DNA from: Bradyrhizobium sp. AZCC 1693
GTDB taxonomy: Bacteria; Pseudomonadota; Alphaproteobacteria; Rhizobiales; Xanthobacteraceae
Length of the DNA: 64,000 nt
Direction: 5' to 3'
NCBI RefSeq assembly: GCF_036924745.1
Contig: NZ_JAZHSD010000001.1
Location: 3,596,001-3,660,000 of the forward strand
The position numbers and the translations under genes are program-made. Of the stretch, positions 43,594 through 52,001 are shown piece after piece (within the stretch, counting starts at the first letter, position 1; the number at the start of each line of letters is the position of its first letter). The notes under the pieces were generated by a model. The model ran no database searches, was not told the origin of the DNA, and worked only from the letters and a program-made list of their open reading frames with translations.

Positions 43594-44571
43594 TCAGGCG
43601 ACGGGTTTACGCGCGAGACCCATGGCCCGCAGCGCCGACGCAAAGGCCGCAAGCCGCTGCTCGCGATAGGCGGCCTGATCGACACCTTCGTAGTTCATGA
43701 ATCCCTGTCCGGTCTTCAAACCGATCCGTCCTTCGCGCATATTCGTCGCGATGATGTCGGGTGCGGCGTAACGGCTGTCGCCCAACGCCTCGACCAGATA
43801 GCGGCTGGCATGATGCAGGATATCGCCGCCGCCCCAGTCGATGAACTCGAGCAGGCCCAGCACCGCGAAGCGGAATCCAAAGCCATAAATGACCGCCTTG
43901 TCGATATCCTCCGCCGAAGCGACGCCCTCCTCCACCATGCGGGCGGCCTCGTTCATCGCCAGCGCCTGGATTCTGGGAACGATGAAGCCCGGGCGCGCCG
44001 CGCAAACGACCGGCACCTTGCCGATGCCTTCGAGCAGCGCCTTCATCCGCGCCGTAACTTCCGGCGCGGTGAGCCGCCCTGGAGACAATTCGATCAGCGG
44101 CACGAGATAGGCGGGATTAAGCCAGTGCGCATTGAGGAAACGGCCGGGATATTCGATCGATCCCGCGAGATCGTCGACCAGTATCGTCGACGTGGTCGAG
44201 GCGATGATCGGGCCTTCGCCCGCCAGCCGCGAAGCTTCGGCCAGCGCTGCCTGCTTCAAGCTGAGGATTTCCGGCATTCCTTCGAAGATGACGTCACAGC
44301 GCCGCAGCGCCGCGCCCGCCTCTTGCCGCGGGACGATCGTGATGCGCTCGGCAATCGTGGGCACAAGTTCTGCCGGGAGCAGATCGATACGCGAGAGGAT
44401 TTCGAGCGTCGAGCGGATCTCAGCTCGCGCTTCGGCCGCCAGCGCGTCAAATGCCGCCGCTTCCCGTTCCTTGAAGTCGACGACGACGACCTGGTGGCCG
44501 GCAAACGCGAATACCACCGCGATCCCGCGGCCCATTCGGCCGGCGCCGAGGCATCCGATGACCGGCTTCAT
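43594..44571 (-). CDS. 3-Hydroxyacyl-CoA dehydrogenase family protein
   Basis: 325 residues. The N-terminal Rossmann motif is GCLGAGRMGRGIA (about 6-18) and the C-terminal helical domain has GLKTGQGFMNY. It oxidises a 3-hydroxyacyl-CoA or related hydroxy acid with NAD. The start overlaps the stop of the opine-dehydrogenase-like gene (ATGA). It is the last gene of the leftward operon that starts with acyl-CoA dehydrogenase, RidA and the cupin. Substrate unknown. Confidence 0.87.
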   Translation of the reverse strand: MKPVIGCLGAGRMGRGIAVVFAFAGHQVVVVDFKEREAAAFDALAAEARAEIRSTLEILSRIDLLPAELVPTIAERITIVPRQEAGAALRRCDVIFEGMPEILSLKQAALAEASRLAGEGPIIASTTSTILVDDLAGSIEYPGRFLNAHWLNPAYLVPLIELSPGRLTAPEVTARMKALLEGIGKVPVVCAARPGFIVPRIQALAMNEAARMVEEGVASAEDIDKAVIYGFGFRFAVLGLLEFIDWGGGDILHHASRYLVEALGDSRYAAPDIIATNMREGRIGLKTGQGFMNYEGVDQAAYREQRLAAFASALRAMGLARKPVA

Positions 44572-45659
44572 CGGAAGCCCTCGGTCAAAAGAGTCTGCAG
44601 TGCGGCGCGATCCAGATCGCCGAGACCGAGCGAAGACAAGCTTCGGCCCGTCACCGCGAAATCCTGCCCGGTGATGGCGGAGCCGATCGCCAGGAATGCC
44701 TTCACGAGCGGCGTTTGCACGCCTGCGAGGCCTGCCACCGAAGCAAGGAACGACAGGCCGAGACGCAGATCCTCCAGCATGTAGCGGTGCTCGACGAGAA
44801 TGAGGCGCTCGGACCAGTCGCCGGAATCCGTGAGCTGGTCATGGGCGTCGCGCGCATACATCCAGGGTTCGCCATCCTTCGAATAATGGTCGGCAAGCGG
44901 AAAATGCGGTCCTCCGTAACCGAGCGCCTCGCGAATGGCGATGCGTTCGGCATCGAGCGCGTCCGTCACGCGGCGGATGGCCGGCTGGGTTCCTTCCTTG
45001 TGGATGTCCCACTTCTCGAAATGCTCGATCGGGCCGGCGTTCATGGTGATCAGCGGCGGATGGATGATCGGGCCGGCATTCATTAGCGCGCCCGAGAGCG
45101 CATCGCCGCATGGTTCGATGGCGTTTGGAAACGCGCGTTCGATCACGCCCAGCGCGTGCGGGGCAAGGCGCAATGGAAATACGCCGGTCGGCAACCGCGC
45201 ACCCCTGCCGGAGATGCGGACAGCACAAGGACCCTGCTTGCGCGCCAGCCACGGCAATGTGCCGGTCTCTGCGGTTGCGATCTCGGCGCGGTTACCTGCG
45301 TCTCGCGCGGCGCGGGCGAAGATGTAGGAGCCGAATGTGCCGGGCGGCAGGAACACCACCTGTCCGTCGCGCAAGTGCGGCGCGGCCAGATCAGAGATTT
45401 CAGCTTGCGCGAAAGCCGGTGCTGGACACAGGATAAGGTCGGCCGCTTCGATCGCTTCCGCGATCGAAGACGTGATCATGGCCAGCCGTGCATCACGTCG
45501 CCCCGACCGATCGATGACCGTTATCGTGCCTCCTTGTGCGCGATGCGCCTCAACATCTCCAAAATTTCGCCGCCACAGCCGGACTTCGTGACCGGCCAAG
45601 GCCAAGTCGCCGGCAGCCGCGAACGAACCGTTCCCTCCACCCAATACTGCAATCTTCAA
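44568..45659 (-). CDS. NAD/NADP octopine/nopaline dehydrogenase family protein
   Basis: About 363 residues. I chose the TTG at 45659 because GGAGG lies exactly 5 nt upstream and it yields the Rossmann start LKIAVLGGGNGSFAAAG directly; an in-frame ATG at 45719 would overlap the flavin reductase gene. The C-terminal domain is of the octopine-dehydrogenase type (MNAGPIIHPPLITMNAGP, YGGPHFPLADHY). Such enzymes reductively condense or oxidise amino-acid/keto-acid adducts, so it could handle an imine or opine-like intermediate. It overlaps the downstream dehydrogenase gene. Confidence 0.85.
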   Translation of the reverse strand: MKIAVLGGGNGSFAAAGDLALAGHEVRLWRRNFGDVEAHRAQGGTITVIDRSGRRDARLAMITSSIAEAIEAADLILCPAPAFAQAEISDLAAPHLRDGQVVFLPPGTFGSYIFARAARDAGNRAEIATAETGTLPWLARKQGPCAVRISGRGARLPTGVFPLRLAPHALGVIERAFPNAIEPCGDALSGALMNAGPIIHPPLITMNAGPIEHFEKWDIHKEGTQPAIRRVTDALDAERIAIREALGYGGPHFPLADHYSKDGEPWMYARDAHDQLTDSGDWSERLILVEHRYMLEDLRLGLSFLASVAGLAGVQTPLVKAFLAIGSAITGQDFAVTGRSLSSLGLGDLDRAALQTLLTEGFR

Positions 45660-45682
45660 GATGTCCTCCGCTTCAGATCCCG

Positions 45683-46330
45683 CTACGCAGGTGTCGCCTT
45701 GACGTTCTTTTCCTGCCACGCCGCCCAGGTCTGCCGATCGATCTGGAACAAGTCGGTGGAGCGCGCATACCAGCCGCTTCCGTGCATGCGGGCGATCAGA
45801 CGCAGCGCCTGCGTATCGATGTGACAGCGCTCCTTGTCCAAAATCACGGCGTCATCGACATGGGCGCGGACCACGCGGCCGATGACGGCGGTCTGGCGTG
45901 GTCCCGTCACCAGCGAGGTGAGGACCCGACATTCGAACGACACCGGCGATTCCGCAATGCGCGGCGGGCGCACCGCCTGCGAGGCCGCCGGCGTCAGTCC
46001 GGCCAGCGTCAGTTCGTCGATCTCGGGCGGCGCATCGATACAGGTGATGTTCATGGCCTCGGCGTTGCTCTCGGCGACCAGGTTCACGACGAATTCGCCG
46101 GTGTCGAGGATATTCGCCGCGGTGTCCTTGAACCGCTCAGAGCCCGCCAGCAGCCCGATCGCGACAGTAGGCGGCTCATGCCCCATCACGTTGAAGAAGC
46201 TGAAGGGCGCTGCATTGATCACGCCGCTCGCGGAGACCGTGGTGATCCAGGCGATCGGCCGCGGCGTCACCGTGGCCGTCAGGATCTTGTAGCGGTTCTG
46301 CGCCTCCAGCGTCTCCATGTCGAAGATCAT
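45683..46330 (-). CDS. Flavin reductase-like FMN-binding split-barrel protein
   Basis: 215 residues of the flavin reductase/DIM6-NTAB family. The N-terminal motif RPIAWITTVSASGVINAAPFSFFNVM is the classic FMN-binding segment, and PPTVAIG and TGEFVVN follow. It uses NAD(P)H to reduce FMN or acts directly on a flavin substrate. No flavin-dependent monooxygenase is adjacent, so its partner is unclear. It lies 9 bp after the FAH-like gene in the leftward operon. Confidence 0.88.
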   Translation of the reverse strand: MIFDMETLEAQNRYKILTATVTPRPIAWITTVSASGVINAAPFSFFNVMGHEPPTVAIGLLAGSERFKDTAANILDTGEFVVNLVAESNAEAMNITCIDAPPEIDELTLAGLTPAASQAVRPPRIAESPVSFECRVLTSLVTGPRQTAVIGRVVRAHVDDAVILDKERCHIDTQALRLIARMHGSGWYARSTDLFQIDRQTWAAWQEKNVKATPA

Positions 46331-46339
46331 GCCGGCCTC

Positions 46340-46765
46340 TCAGATCGCGACCACCGGGTGGCGCAGCCGGCCGATACCCGTCACTTCGGCTTCCACCACA
46401 TCGCCCGGCCACAGCCACTCCTGCGGAGAGCGCCTGGCGCCGACGCCCTCGGGCGTGCCCGTCGCGATGACATAATTGAGGCCGATGCCGAAGATGTTCT
46501 TGCGGGGTCGCGGTATCGGCGCCAGCAGCCTGACATTCGCCAGCGGCAATGCGGCGCCTACCGGCCAATGGTCCTTGCCCCCGTTCAGTATTTTCTTGAG
46601 CGCTGCCAGCGCGGGCGGTCCAAGATCGATAAAGTCGAGCATCGATGACGGAAGGGAAACTCCGGCGTGCTTGCCGACCTCCTCGACGTCGACGACCAGA
46701 TCGTCAACGACCGCGCCAAGACGGGCAGCAGCCTCAACGGTGCTGCGATAGGTAACGAGACGCAC
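46340..46765 (-). pseudogene. FAH-family protein with an internal deletion of the catalytic core
   Basis: 141 residues, about half the usual length. The N-terminal domain and strand RPRKNIFGIGLNY (86-98) join directly to VIATGTPEGVG (99-109), which normally lies about 120-130 residues later. The metal-binding Glu/Asp segment between them is missing. Both ends are otherwise well preserved and in frame, and AAGGAGAG precedes the GTG start. The missing domain would include the catalytic site of fumarylpyruvate or fumarylacetoacetate hydrolase. It could be a precise in-frame deletion or an assembly error; enzymatic activity is unlikely. Confidence 0.75.
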
Positions 46766-46776
46766 TGTTTCTCTCC

Positions 46777-47904
46777 TTAGGATACGAGGGGCTGCCGGCC
46801 GCCATTGTCGCCAAACGCTTCTTCGCGGTAGAGCCCGAGCGCGTTCATCACCGGCAGGTCGTTGAAGGTAAAGAGGCAGGCATCCTCGCTGGCGGAAGCG
46901 TTCACATGTTCATGCCAGGCCCATGACGGAACACAGAAGATGTCGCGCTCCTTCCAGTCGAAGCGCTTGCCATCGATGATCGAGTGACCGCGTCCCTTTG
47001 CCACCTGATAGATGAAGCTGCCGGTGTGACGATGCGCGCGCGTGCTCTCGCCCGGCCGCAGCATCTGCATCGATGCGCCGATCGTCTGCATCACCGGCCC
47101 GCCGGTCACCGGATTCACATAGTTCATGAGAACGCCGTCATATGGCGAACCGTCGGTGGCCTTGCCGTAGCGCTGCAGCGCCTCGTAGGTCGGCCCCCAC
47201 TCATATTTCAATAGCGGCGAATAACCTTTGGACCATTCGGCGCCCGCCGGACGCAGGCCGGGATTGCCCCAGGTGTGCGTCATGTCGTCGACGGGATAGC
47301 CGACGCTCTGCTGCAGGTCAGGGTGAACCACATAGAAGTTGGCTTCGAGCGTGTTCACCAGGGGAATGTCGAGGCCGTCCTGCCAGATGCAGGGCGTGCC
47401 GTCGCTGGAGACGCCGTGTTCGTGCCAGGTGCCGTTCGGCGTCAGCACAAAATCGTTGGCGCCGAGCGTCATCTTGTGGCCGTCGACGATGGTGTAGGCG
47501 CCCTCACCCTCCATGATGAAGCGAAGCGCCGATGCCGAATGGGCGTGGGCGGATGCGACCTCGCCCGGATGCATGACCTGCAGGCCGGAATAGAGCCAGC
47601 CGACCGCGGCGGCGTGCTCACGGCGGCCGGGATTGTTCAGATAGATGACGCGGCGGCCGGCCTTCTCGGGCGACACCAGTTCGACGGAACGCAACACGTG
47701 CGCGCGAAGGTCCTCGTAGCGCCAAAGCACCGGAACGGAGGATGATTTGGGCGCCCAGGGCTCGATCTTGTTCGCGACTGTCCAGAGCGCGCCGGCCTCC
47801 AGCCTTTCGAGTTCGTCGTAATAGGCGAGCAGTTCAGGCGTATCCTCGACATTGGCCCGTCCGGCCACGTCTTCCCGGTGGTTTTCACGAGCTTTCGTTG
47901 CCAT
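46777..47904 (-). CDS. Gentisate 1,2-dioxygenase-like bicupin
   Basis: 375 residues with two cupin domains. The first has the His-rich metal site ASAHAHSASALRF and NGTWHEHG, the second TRAHRHTGSFIYQ and SWAWHEHVN. The length and these motifs match gentisate/salicylate/1-hydroxy-2-naphthoate ring-cleaving dioxygenases. The FAH-like gene 11 bp downstream supports a gentisate-type ring-cleavage route, since gentisate cleavage is normally followed by a FAH-type hydrolase. AGGAGGG precedes the start. The exact aromatic substrate could be gentisate, 5-hydroxyanthranilate or another ortho/para hydroxylated acid. Confidence 0.88.
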   Translation of the reverse strand: MATKARENHREDVAGRANVEDTPELLAYYDELERLEAGALWTVANKIEPWAPKSSSVPVLWRYEDLRAHVLRSVELVSPEKAGRRVIYLNNPGRREHAAAVGWLYSGLQVMHPGEVASAHAHSASALRFIMEGEGAYTIVDGHKMTLGANDFVLTPNGTWHEHGVSSDGTPCIWQDGLDIPLVNTLEANFYVVHPDLQQSVGYPVDDMTHTWGNPGLRPAGAEWSKGYSPLLKYEWGPTYEALQRYGKATDGSPYDGVLMNYVNPVTGGPVMQTIGASMQMLRPGESTRAHRHTGSFIYQVAKGRGHSIIDGKRFDWKERDIFCVPSWAWHEHVNASASEDACLFTFNDLPVMNALGLYREEAFGDNGGRQPLVS

Positions 47905-47953
47905 GTCGCCCTCCTGTACTGGCGCCGTGTCCGGCGTCGCGTTGTCAGTTCAT

Positions 47954-48349
47954 CTAATCAGGTATCATTGCGATCGCCTGGATTTCGACCTTGGCGCGAT
48001 CCTCGATCAGCCCCGATACCTGCAACGCCGTCATGGTCGGAAAGTGCCGACCCATGATGTCCCGATAGGCCACGCCGATTTCCTTCAGCCGCGCCGAATA
48101 TTCCTTGCGGTCGAGCAGGAACCAGGTCATCGACACGATATGCTCAGGCCCGGCGCCGCCGGCGCGCACCACCGCATCGACATTCTTCAGGGTCTGGCCG
48201 ACCTGCGCCACCAGATCGTCGGACTCGAACTTGCACTGTTCGTTCCAGCCGATCTGGCCCGCGACGAAGATCATCTTGCCGCGGGCGGCGATGCCGTTCG
48301 CGTAACCGCTCGGCTTGGCCCAACCGGGCGGCTGCAAGAACTCGAACAT
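47954..48349 (-). CDS. RidA family protein
   Basis: 131 residues, the standard length of the YjgF/YER057c/UK114 fold, with strands GKMIFVAGQIGWN and VGQTLKNVDAVVRAGG. RidA proteins hydrolyse reactive enamine/imine intermediates, but the conserved catalytic Arg and related residues differ between subgroups, and here the usual ending motif is SGLIEDRAKVEIQAIAM. It lies between the cupin and the acyl-CoA dehydrogenase in the leftward operon, consistent with an amine- or imine-producing step in the pathway. Confidence 0.85.
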   Translation of the reverse strand: MFEFLQPPGWAKPSGYANGIAARGKMIFVAGQIGWNEQCKFESDDLVAQVGQTLKNVDAVVRAGGAGPEHIVSMTWFLLDRKEYSARLKEIGVAYRDIMGRHFPTMTALQVSGLIEDRAKVEIQAIAMIPD

Positions 48350-48388
48350 TTCATACTCCCGTAGCAGGACGCGACTGGACGCCTGCGG

Positions 48389-49561
48389 CTAGGCCTTCAG
48401 GACGTCGCGTCCGATAATGAGTTTCTGGACTTCGGTCGCGCCTTCATAAATGCGCAACGCGCGTATCTCGCGGTAGAGCTGCTCGACGATCTCGCCGGAA
48501 CGCACGCCGCGGCCACCGAACATCTGCACGGCGCGGTCGATCACCGCTTGCGCGGTTTCGGTCGCAACCATCTTCGCCATCGCCGCTTCGCGGGTCGTGG
48601 AAGCTTTCTGCACGTCGCGCCGCCAGGCTGCGCGATAGGTGAGGAGCGCGCTGGCATCGACGCCTGCCGCCATGTCGCCGAGGGCGGCCTGCGTCAATTG
48701 CTGGTCGCCCAGCACGCCGCCGAACATTCGCCGGATCCGCGCATGCAGTGTTGCCTCATCGAGCGCACGGCGGGCAAAACCAAGCGCTGCTGCTGCGACC
48801 GACGCGCGGAAGATATCGAGGGTCCGCATCGCGATCTTGAACCCTTCGCCCGGCGAACCCAACAGCCGCGCCGCCGGAATCCGGCAACCCTCGAAATGCA
48901 GTGTCGCCAGCGGATGCGGCGCCATCACATCGATGCGATCGGCAATCGAGAATCCAGGATCATCCGGAAGCACCACAAAGGCCGAAATGCCGCGCGCACC
49001 CGGCGCCTCGCCGGTTCGCGCAAACAATGTATAGACATCGGCGATGCCGCCGTTGGAAATCCAGGTCTTCTCGCCATCCAGGATATAGTGGTCGACCTCG
49101 CGCCGGGCGCTGCAGGCCATGGCGGCGACATCGGAACCGGCTTCCTTTTCCGACAGGGCAAAGGCGGCGACCCAGTCGCCACGCCGCGCCTTCGGTAGCA
49201 CCAGCGCGCGCATTTCGGGCGAACCGGCAATCGCCACCGCACCGGTGCCAAGTCCCTGCATTGCAAAGGCAAAATCGGCGAGCCCGCTGTGCCAGGCCAG
49301 CGTCTCGCGCGCCAGACAAATCAGCCGGGAATCAATCACTGCATCGGGCCGATCGCCCGCGACCGATGCCTCCAGCAACCCCGCGGCGCCAAGCTGGCGA
49401 ACCAGCGAACGGCAGGTCGCGTCGACGTCACCGCTGTGCGTATCGCCAAGACCGGCTGCAAATGCATCGAGCGCCGCGGCGTATTCGCTATGGCGGGAAT
49501 CGAAGAACGGCCACGCGAGATGTTCGCGAGACGGCCCGCGCAACTGCGAAACCGGGGTCAT
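48389..49561 (-). CDS. Acyl-CoA dehydrogenase family protein
   Basis: 390 residues from MTPVSQLRGPSREH; a longer frame from 49627 has no better RBS. The middle domain contains FALSEKEAGSDVAA and DGEKTWISNGG, and the C-terminus has the conserved YEGATEVQKLIIGRD. The catalytic Glu of the EGAT/EGT motif is present, so it is probably active. It is the first gene of the leftward operon that ends with the hydroxyacyl-CoA dehydrogenase. It is divergent from IorA, with 277 bp of regulatory DNA between. Confidence 0.88.
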   Translation of the reverse strand: MTPVSQLRGPSREHLAWPFFDSRHSEYAAALDAFAAGLGDTHSGDVDATCRSLVRQLGAAGLLEASVAGDRPDAVIDSRLICLARETLAWHSGLADFAFAMQGLGTGAVAIAGSPEMRALVLPKARRGDWVAAFALSEKEAGSDVAAMACSARREVDHYILDGEKTWISNGGIADVYTLFARTGEAPGARGISAFVVLPDDPGFSIADRIDVMAPHPLATLHFEGCRIPAARLLGSPGEGFKIAMRTLDIFRASVAAAALGFARRALDEATLHARIRRMFGGVLGDQQLTQAALGDMAAGVDASALLTYRAAWRRDVQKASTTREAAMAKMVATETAQAVIDRAVQMFGGRGVRSGEIVEQLYREIRALRIYEGATEVQKLIIGRDVLKA

Positions 49562-49693
49562 GTCAGTCTCCCGCAAAGCCGCCTTGGCGCACGCCGACAA
49601 GTGCGACGCGCTCCAATAATGTTTCATGGCTAAAATATCCTGTCAAGCGAGCCGATCCGGCGCTGGAGCCGGCCGACTGTGCACGAAGCCCAC

Positions 49694-49716
49694 GAAATAG
49701 GCTGTAAAATTGCACA
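49694..49716 (+). promoter_or_regulatory. Candidate motif, weak copy C
   Basis: GAAATAGGCTGTAAAATTGCACA resembles the TAGGCTTTAAAC-AATTGAC core at 37685-37720. It lies in the divergent region upstream of IorA. The match is weak. Confidence 0.25.
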
Positions 49717-49765
49717 TCGATGCGCGTAAGGGTGTTTTGCCATGCGCAAATCCGCAAGTCCGATT

Positions 49766-49787
49766 GACATCATTTTTGTTTGATGTC
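49766..49787. promoter_or_regulatory. Inverted repeat in the IorA/acyl-CoA dehydrogenase divergent region
   Basis: GACATCA and TGATGTC are perfect 7-bp arms separated by 8 T-rich bp. This dyad lies 52 bp upstream of the IorA start and 205 bp from the opposite start, close to AT-rich promoter-like DNA (TAAAATTATATT). It is the kind of operator expected for a MarR- or GntR-type regulator, such as the MarR gene at the end of this operon. Confidence 0.5.
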
Positions 49788-49838
49788 TAAAATTATATTC
49801 GGTCGTCCGGAGTTCCCCGCAAGGCCGAGGAGGCGAGC

Positions 49839-52001
49839 ATGGCAGAACGCTCTTTCGCGCGCGAGGTGGAAGACCTGAAGCTGGGCGCCGGCCAGGAATT
49901 TCGCGGCGAAGGCATCCTTGCGATCACCAAGGCATTGCTCGAATGCGGCGTCAGCTATGTCGCCGGCTACCAGGGCGCGCCGATCTCGCATCTGATGGAC
50001 GTGCTGTCGGACGCGCAGGATATTCTTTCCGACCTCGGCGTGCATTTTGAATCGAGCGCCAGCGAGGCGACCGCAGCGGCGACGCTGGCCGCCTCCGTGA
50101 TGTATCCGATCCGCGGCGCGGTCACGTTCAAGGCGCCGGTCGGCATCAATGTCGCCTCCGATGCGCTCGCCAACCTGTCCTCGGGCGGTGTGACCGGCGG
50201 CGCGCTCATCATCATCGGCGAGGATTACGGCGAAGGCTCCTCCATCATGCAGGAGCGGTCGCACGCCTTTGCGATGAAGTCGCAGCTCTGGCTGGTCGAT
50301 CCACGGCCCAACGTGGCGTCGATCGTCAAGGCCGTGCACGATTCCTTCGAGCTGTCCGAGGCGTCGAATACGCCCGTCATGCTGGAGGTGCGGATTCGCG
50401 CCTGCCATGTCCATGGCCGCTTCGCCACCCGCGACAATGTCCGCCCTTCCTTTCCGCTTTCCCGCGCGCTCGATGCGCCGTCGCGCGACACCAATCGCAT
50501 CGTGCTGCCGCCGGCTTCGTTCCTGCACGAAAAGGAGAAGATCGAGCAGCGCTGGCCCGCGGCGGTCGAATTCATCCACGCGCGCGGCATGAACGAGACG
50601 TTCGAGGGCGATATCGACGACATCGGCATCATCATGCAGGGCGGCATGTATAACGGCGTGATCACCGCGCTGCGCGAGGCCGGCCTTGCCGATATCTGGG
50701 GCGAGACGCGGGTGCCGCTCTATGTGATGAACGTGACCTATCCGATCGTCGACCGCGAGGTGATCGACTTCTGCCGGGCTAAGAAGGCGGTTCTGATGGT
50801 CGAGGAGGGTCAGCCCGAATTCATCGAGCAGGCGCTGCACAAGATCCTGCGCAACGCCGACATTCCGGCCAAGCTGCACGGCAAGGACCTGTTCCCGATG
50901 GCCGGTGAGTACACCGCGCAGGTCATGGGCCAGGCGATCGGCGCCTTCATCCGCCGCTGGCGCCCCGACGCGCTGCCGGATGCCGCGCGCGCACCGAACA
51001 TTGATCGTGTCGAGGTCGACGACAAGATCCGCGCGCTGGCCGACGTGGTGCCGCCGCGGCCGCCGGGCTTCTGCACCGGTTGCCCGGAGCGGCCAATTTT
51101 TTCCGCGATGAAGCTGGTGGAGAAGGAACTCGGCCCGCATCATATCGCCGCTGATATCGGCTGCCATTTGTTCTCGATCCTGCCGCCGTTCAATATCGGC
51201 GCCACCACCATGGGCTACGGGCTTGGCCCGGCGTCGGCCTCGGCCTTCAACGTTCCGGCGAGCAAGCGCTCGATCTCGATGATGGGCGACGGCGGTTTCT
51301 GGCATAACGGACTGACCAGCGGCGTCGGCAACGCCGTCTTCAACCAGCACGACGGCGTGATCGTCGTGGTCGACAATTATTATTCCGCCGCGACCGGCGG
51401 CCAGGACATCCCCTCCTCTCGCGCCGACAACCGTTCGCGCTCGACCAAGCATCCGATCGTCGAAGCGGTGAAGGGCGTCGGCGCCAAATGGGTGCGCCAG
51501 ATCGATCGCACCTACGACGTTACGCGCATGCGCGACACCCTCCGCGAAGCGCTGACGACGGAGGAAAAAGGGCCGAAGATCATCGTCGCCTCGTCGGAAT
51601 GTATGCTGAACAAGCAGCGGCGCGTGAAGCCGCTGGTGGCCGCAGCCGCCAAGCGCGGCGAACGCGTCGTGCGCGAACGCTTCGGTGTCGACGAAGACGT
51701 GTGTTCGGGCGACCACGCCTGCATCCGCCTCTCCGGCTGTCCGTCGCTGTCGGTGAAACCGACCAGCGATCCCCTAAAGGACAATCCCGTCGCCGCCGTC
51801 GACAATACCTGCGTCGGCTGCGGCCACTGCGGCGAGGTCGCGGACGCCGCCGTGCTGTGCCCCTCCTTCTATCGCGCCGACGTTGTCTCCAATCCGACCG
51901 CCTTTGAAGCGCGCTTTGACCGGATCTGGCGGCGCGCGATCGGCGCGTTGCAGCGCTGGCGAGCGGGACGGCGGGTCATGTTCGAACAGGAGGCGGCATG
52001 A
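49839..52001 (+). CDS. Indolepyruvate:ferredoxin oxidoreductase alpha-type (IorA-like) subunit
   Basis: 720 residues. An N-terminal pyruvate-ferredoxin-oxidoreductase-like domain (GVSYVAGYQGAPISHLMD) is followed by the TPP-binding domain with MGDGGFWHNGLTSGVGNA and VVVVDN. The C-terminus holds Cys clusters for iron-sulfur centres, including NTCVGCGHCGEVAD. It oxidatively decarboxylates an aryl 2-oxo acid to an acyl-CoA, passing electrons to ferredoxin. The start has GGAGG close upstream and the stop overlaps the beta-type gene (ATGA). In this locus isatinate or indolepyruvate is the likely 2-oxo acid. Confidence 0.9.
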   Translation: MAERSFAREVEDLKLGAGQEFRGEGILAITKALLECGVSYVAGYQGAPISHLMDVLSDAQDILSDLGVHFESSASEATAAATLAASVMYPIRGAVTFKAPVGINVASDALANLSSGGVTGGALIIIGEDYGEGSSIMQERSHAFAMKSQLWLVDPRPNVASIVKAVHDSFELSEASNTPVMLEVRIRACHVHGRFATRDNVRPSFPLSRALDAPSRDTNRIVLPPASFLHEKEKIEQRWPAAVEFIHARGMNETFEGDIDDIGIIMQGGMYNGVITALREAGLADIWGETRVPLYVMNVTYPIVDREVIDFCRAKKAVLMVEEGQPEFIEQALHKILRNADIPAKLHGKDLFPMAGEYTAQVMGQAIGAFIRRWRPDALPDAARAPNIDRVEVDDKIRALADVVPPRPPGFCTGCPERPIFSAMKLVEKELGPHHIAADIGCHLFSILPPFNIGATTMGYGLGPASASAFNVPASKRSISMMGDGGFWHNGLTSGVGNAVFNQHDGVIVVVDNYYSAATGGQDIPSSRADNRSRSTKHPIVEAVKGVGAKWVRQIDRTYDVTRMRDTLREALTTEEKGPKIIVASSECMLNKQRRVKPLVAAAAKRGERVVRERFGVDEDVCSGDHACIRLSGCPSLSVKPTSDPLKDNPVAAVDNTCVGCGHCGEVADAAVLCPSFYRADVVSNPTAFEARFDRIWRRAIGALQRWRAGRRVMFEQEAA

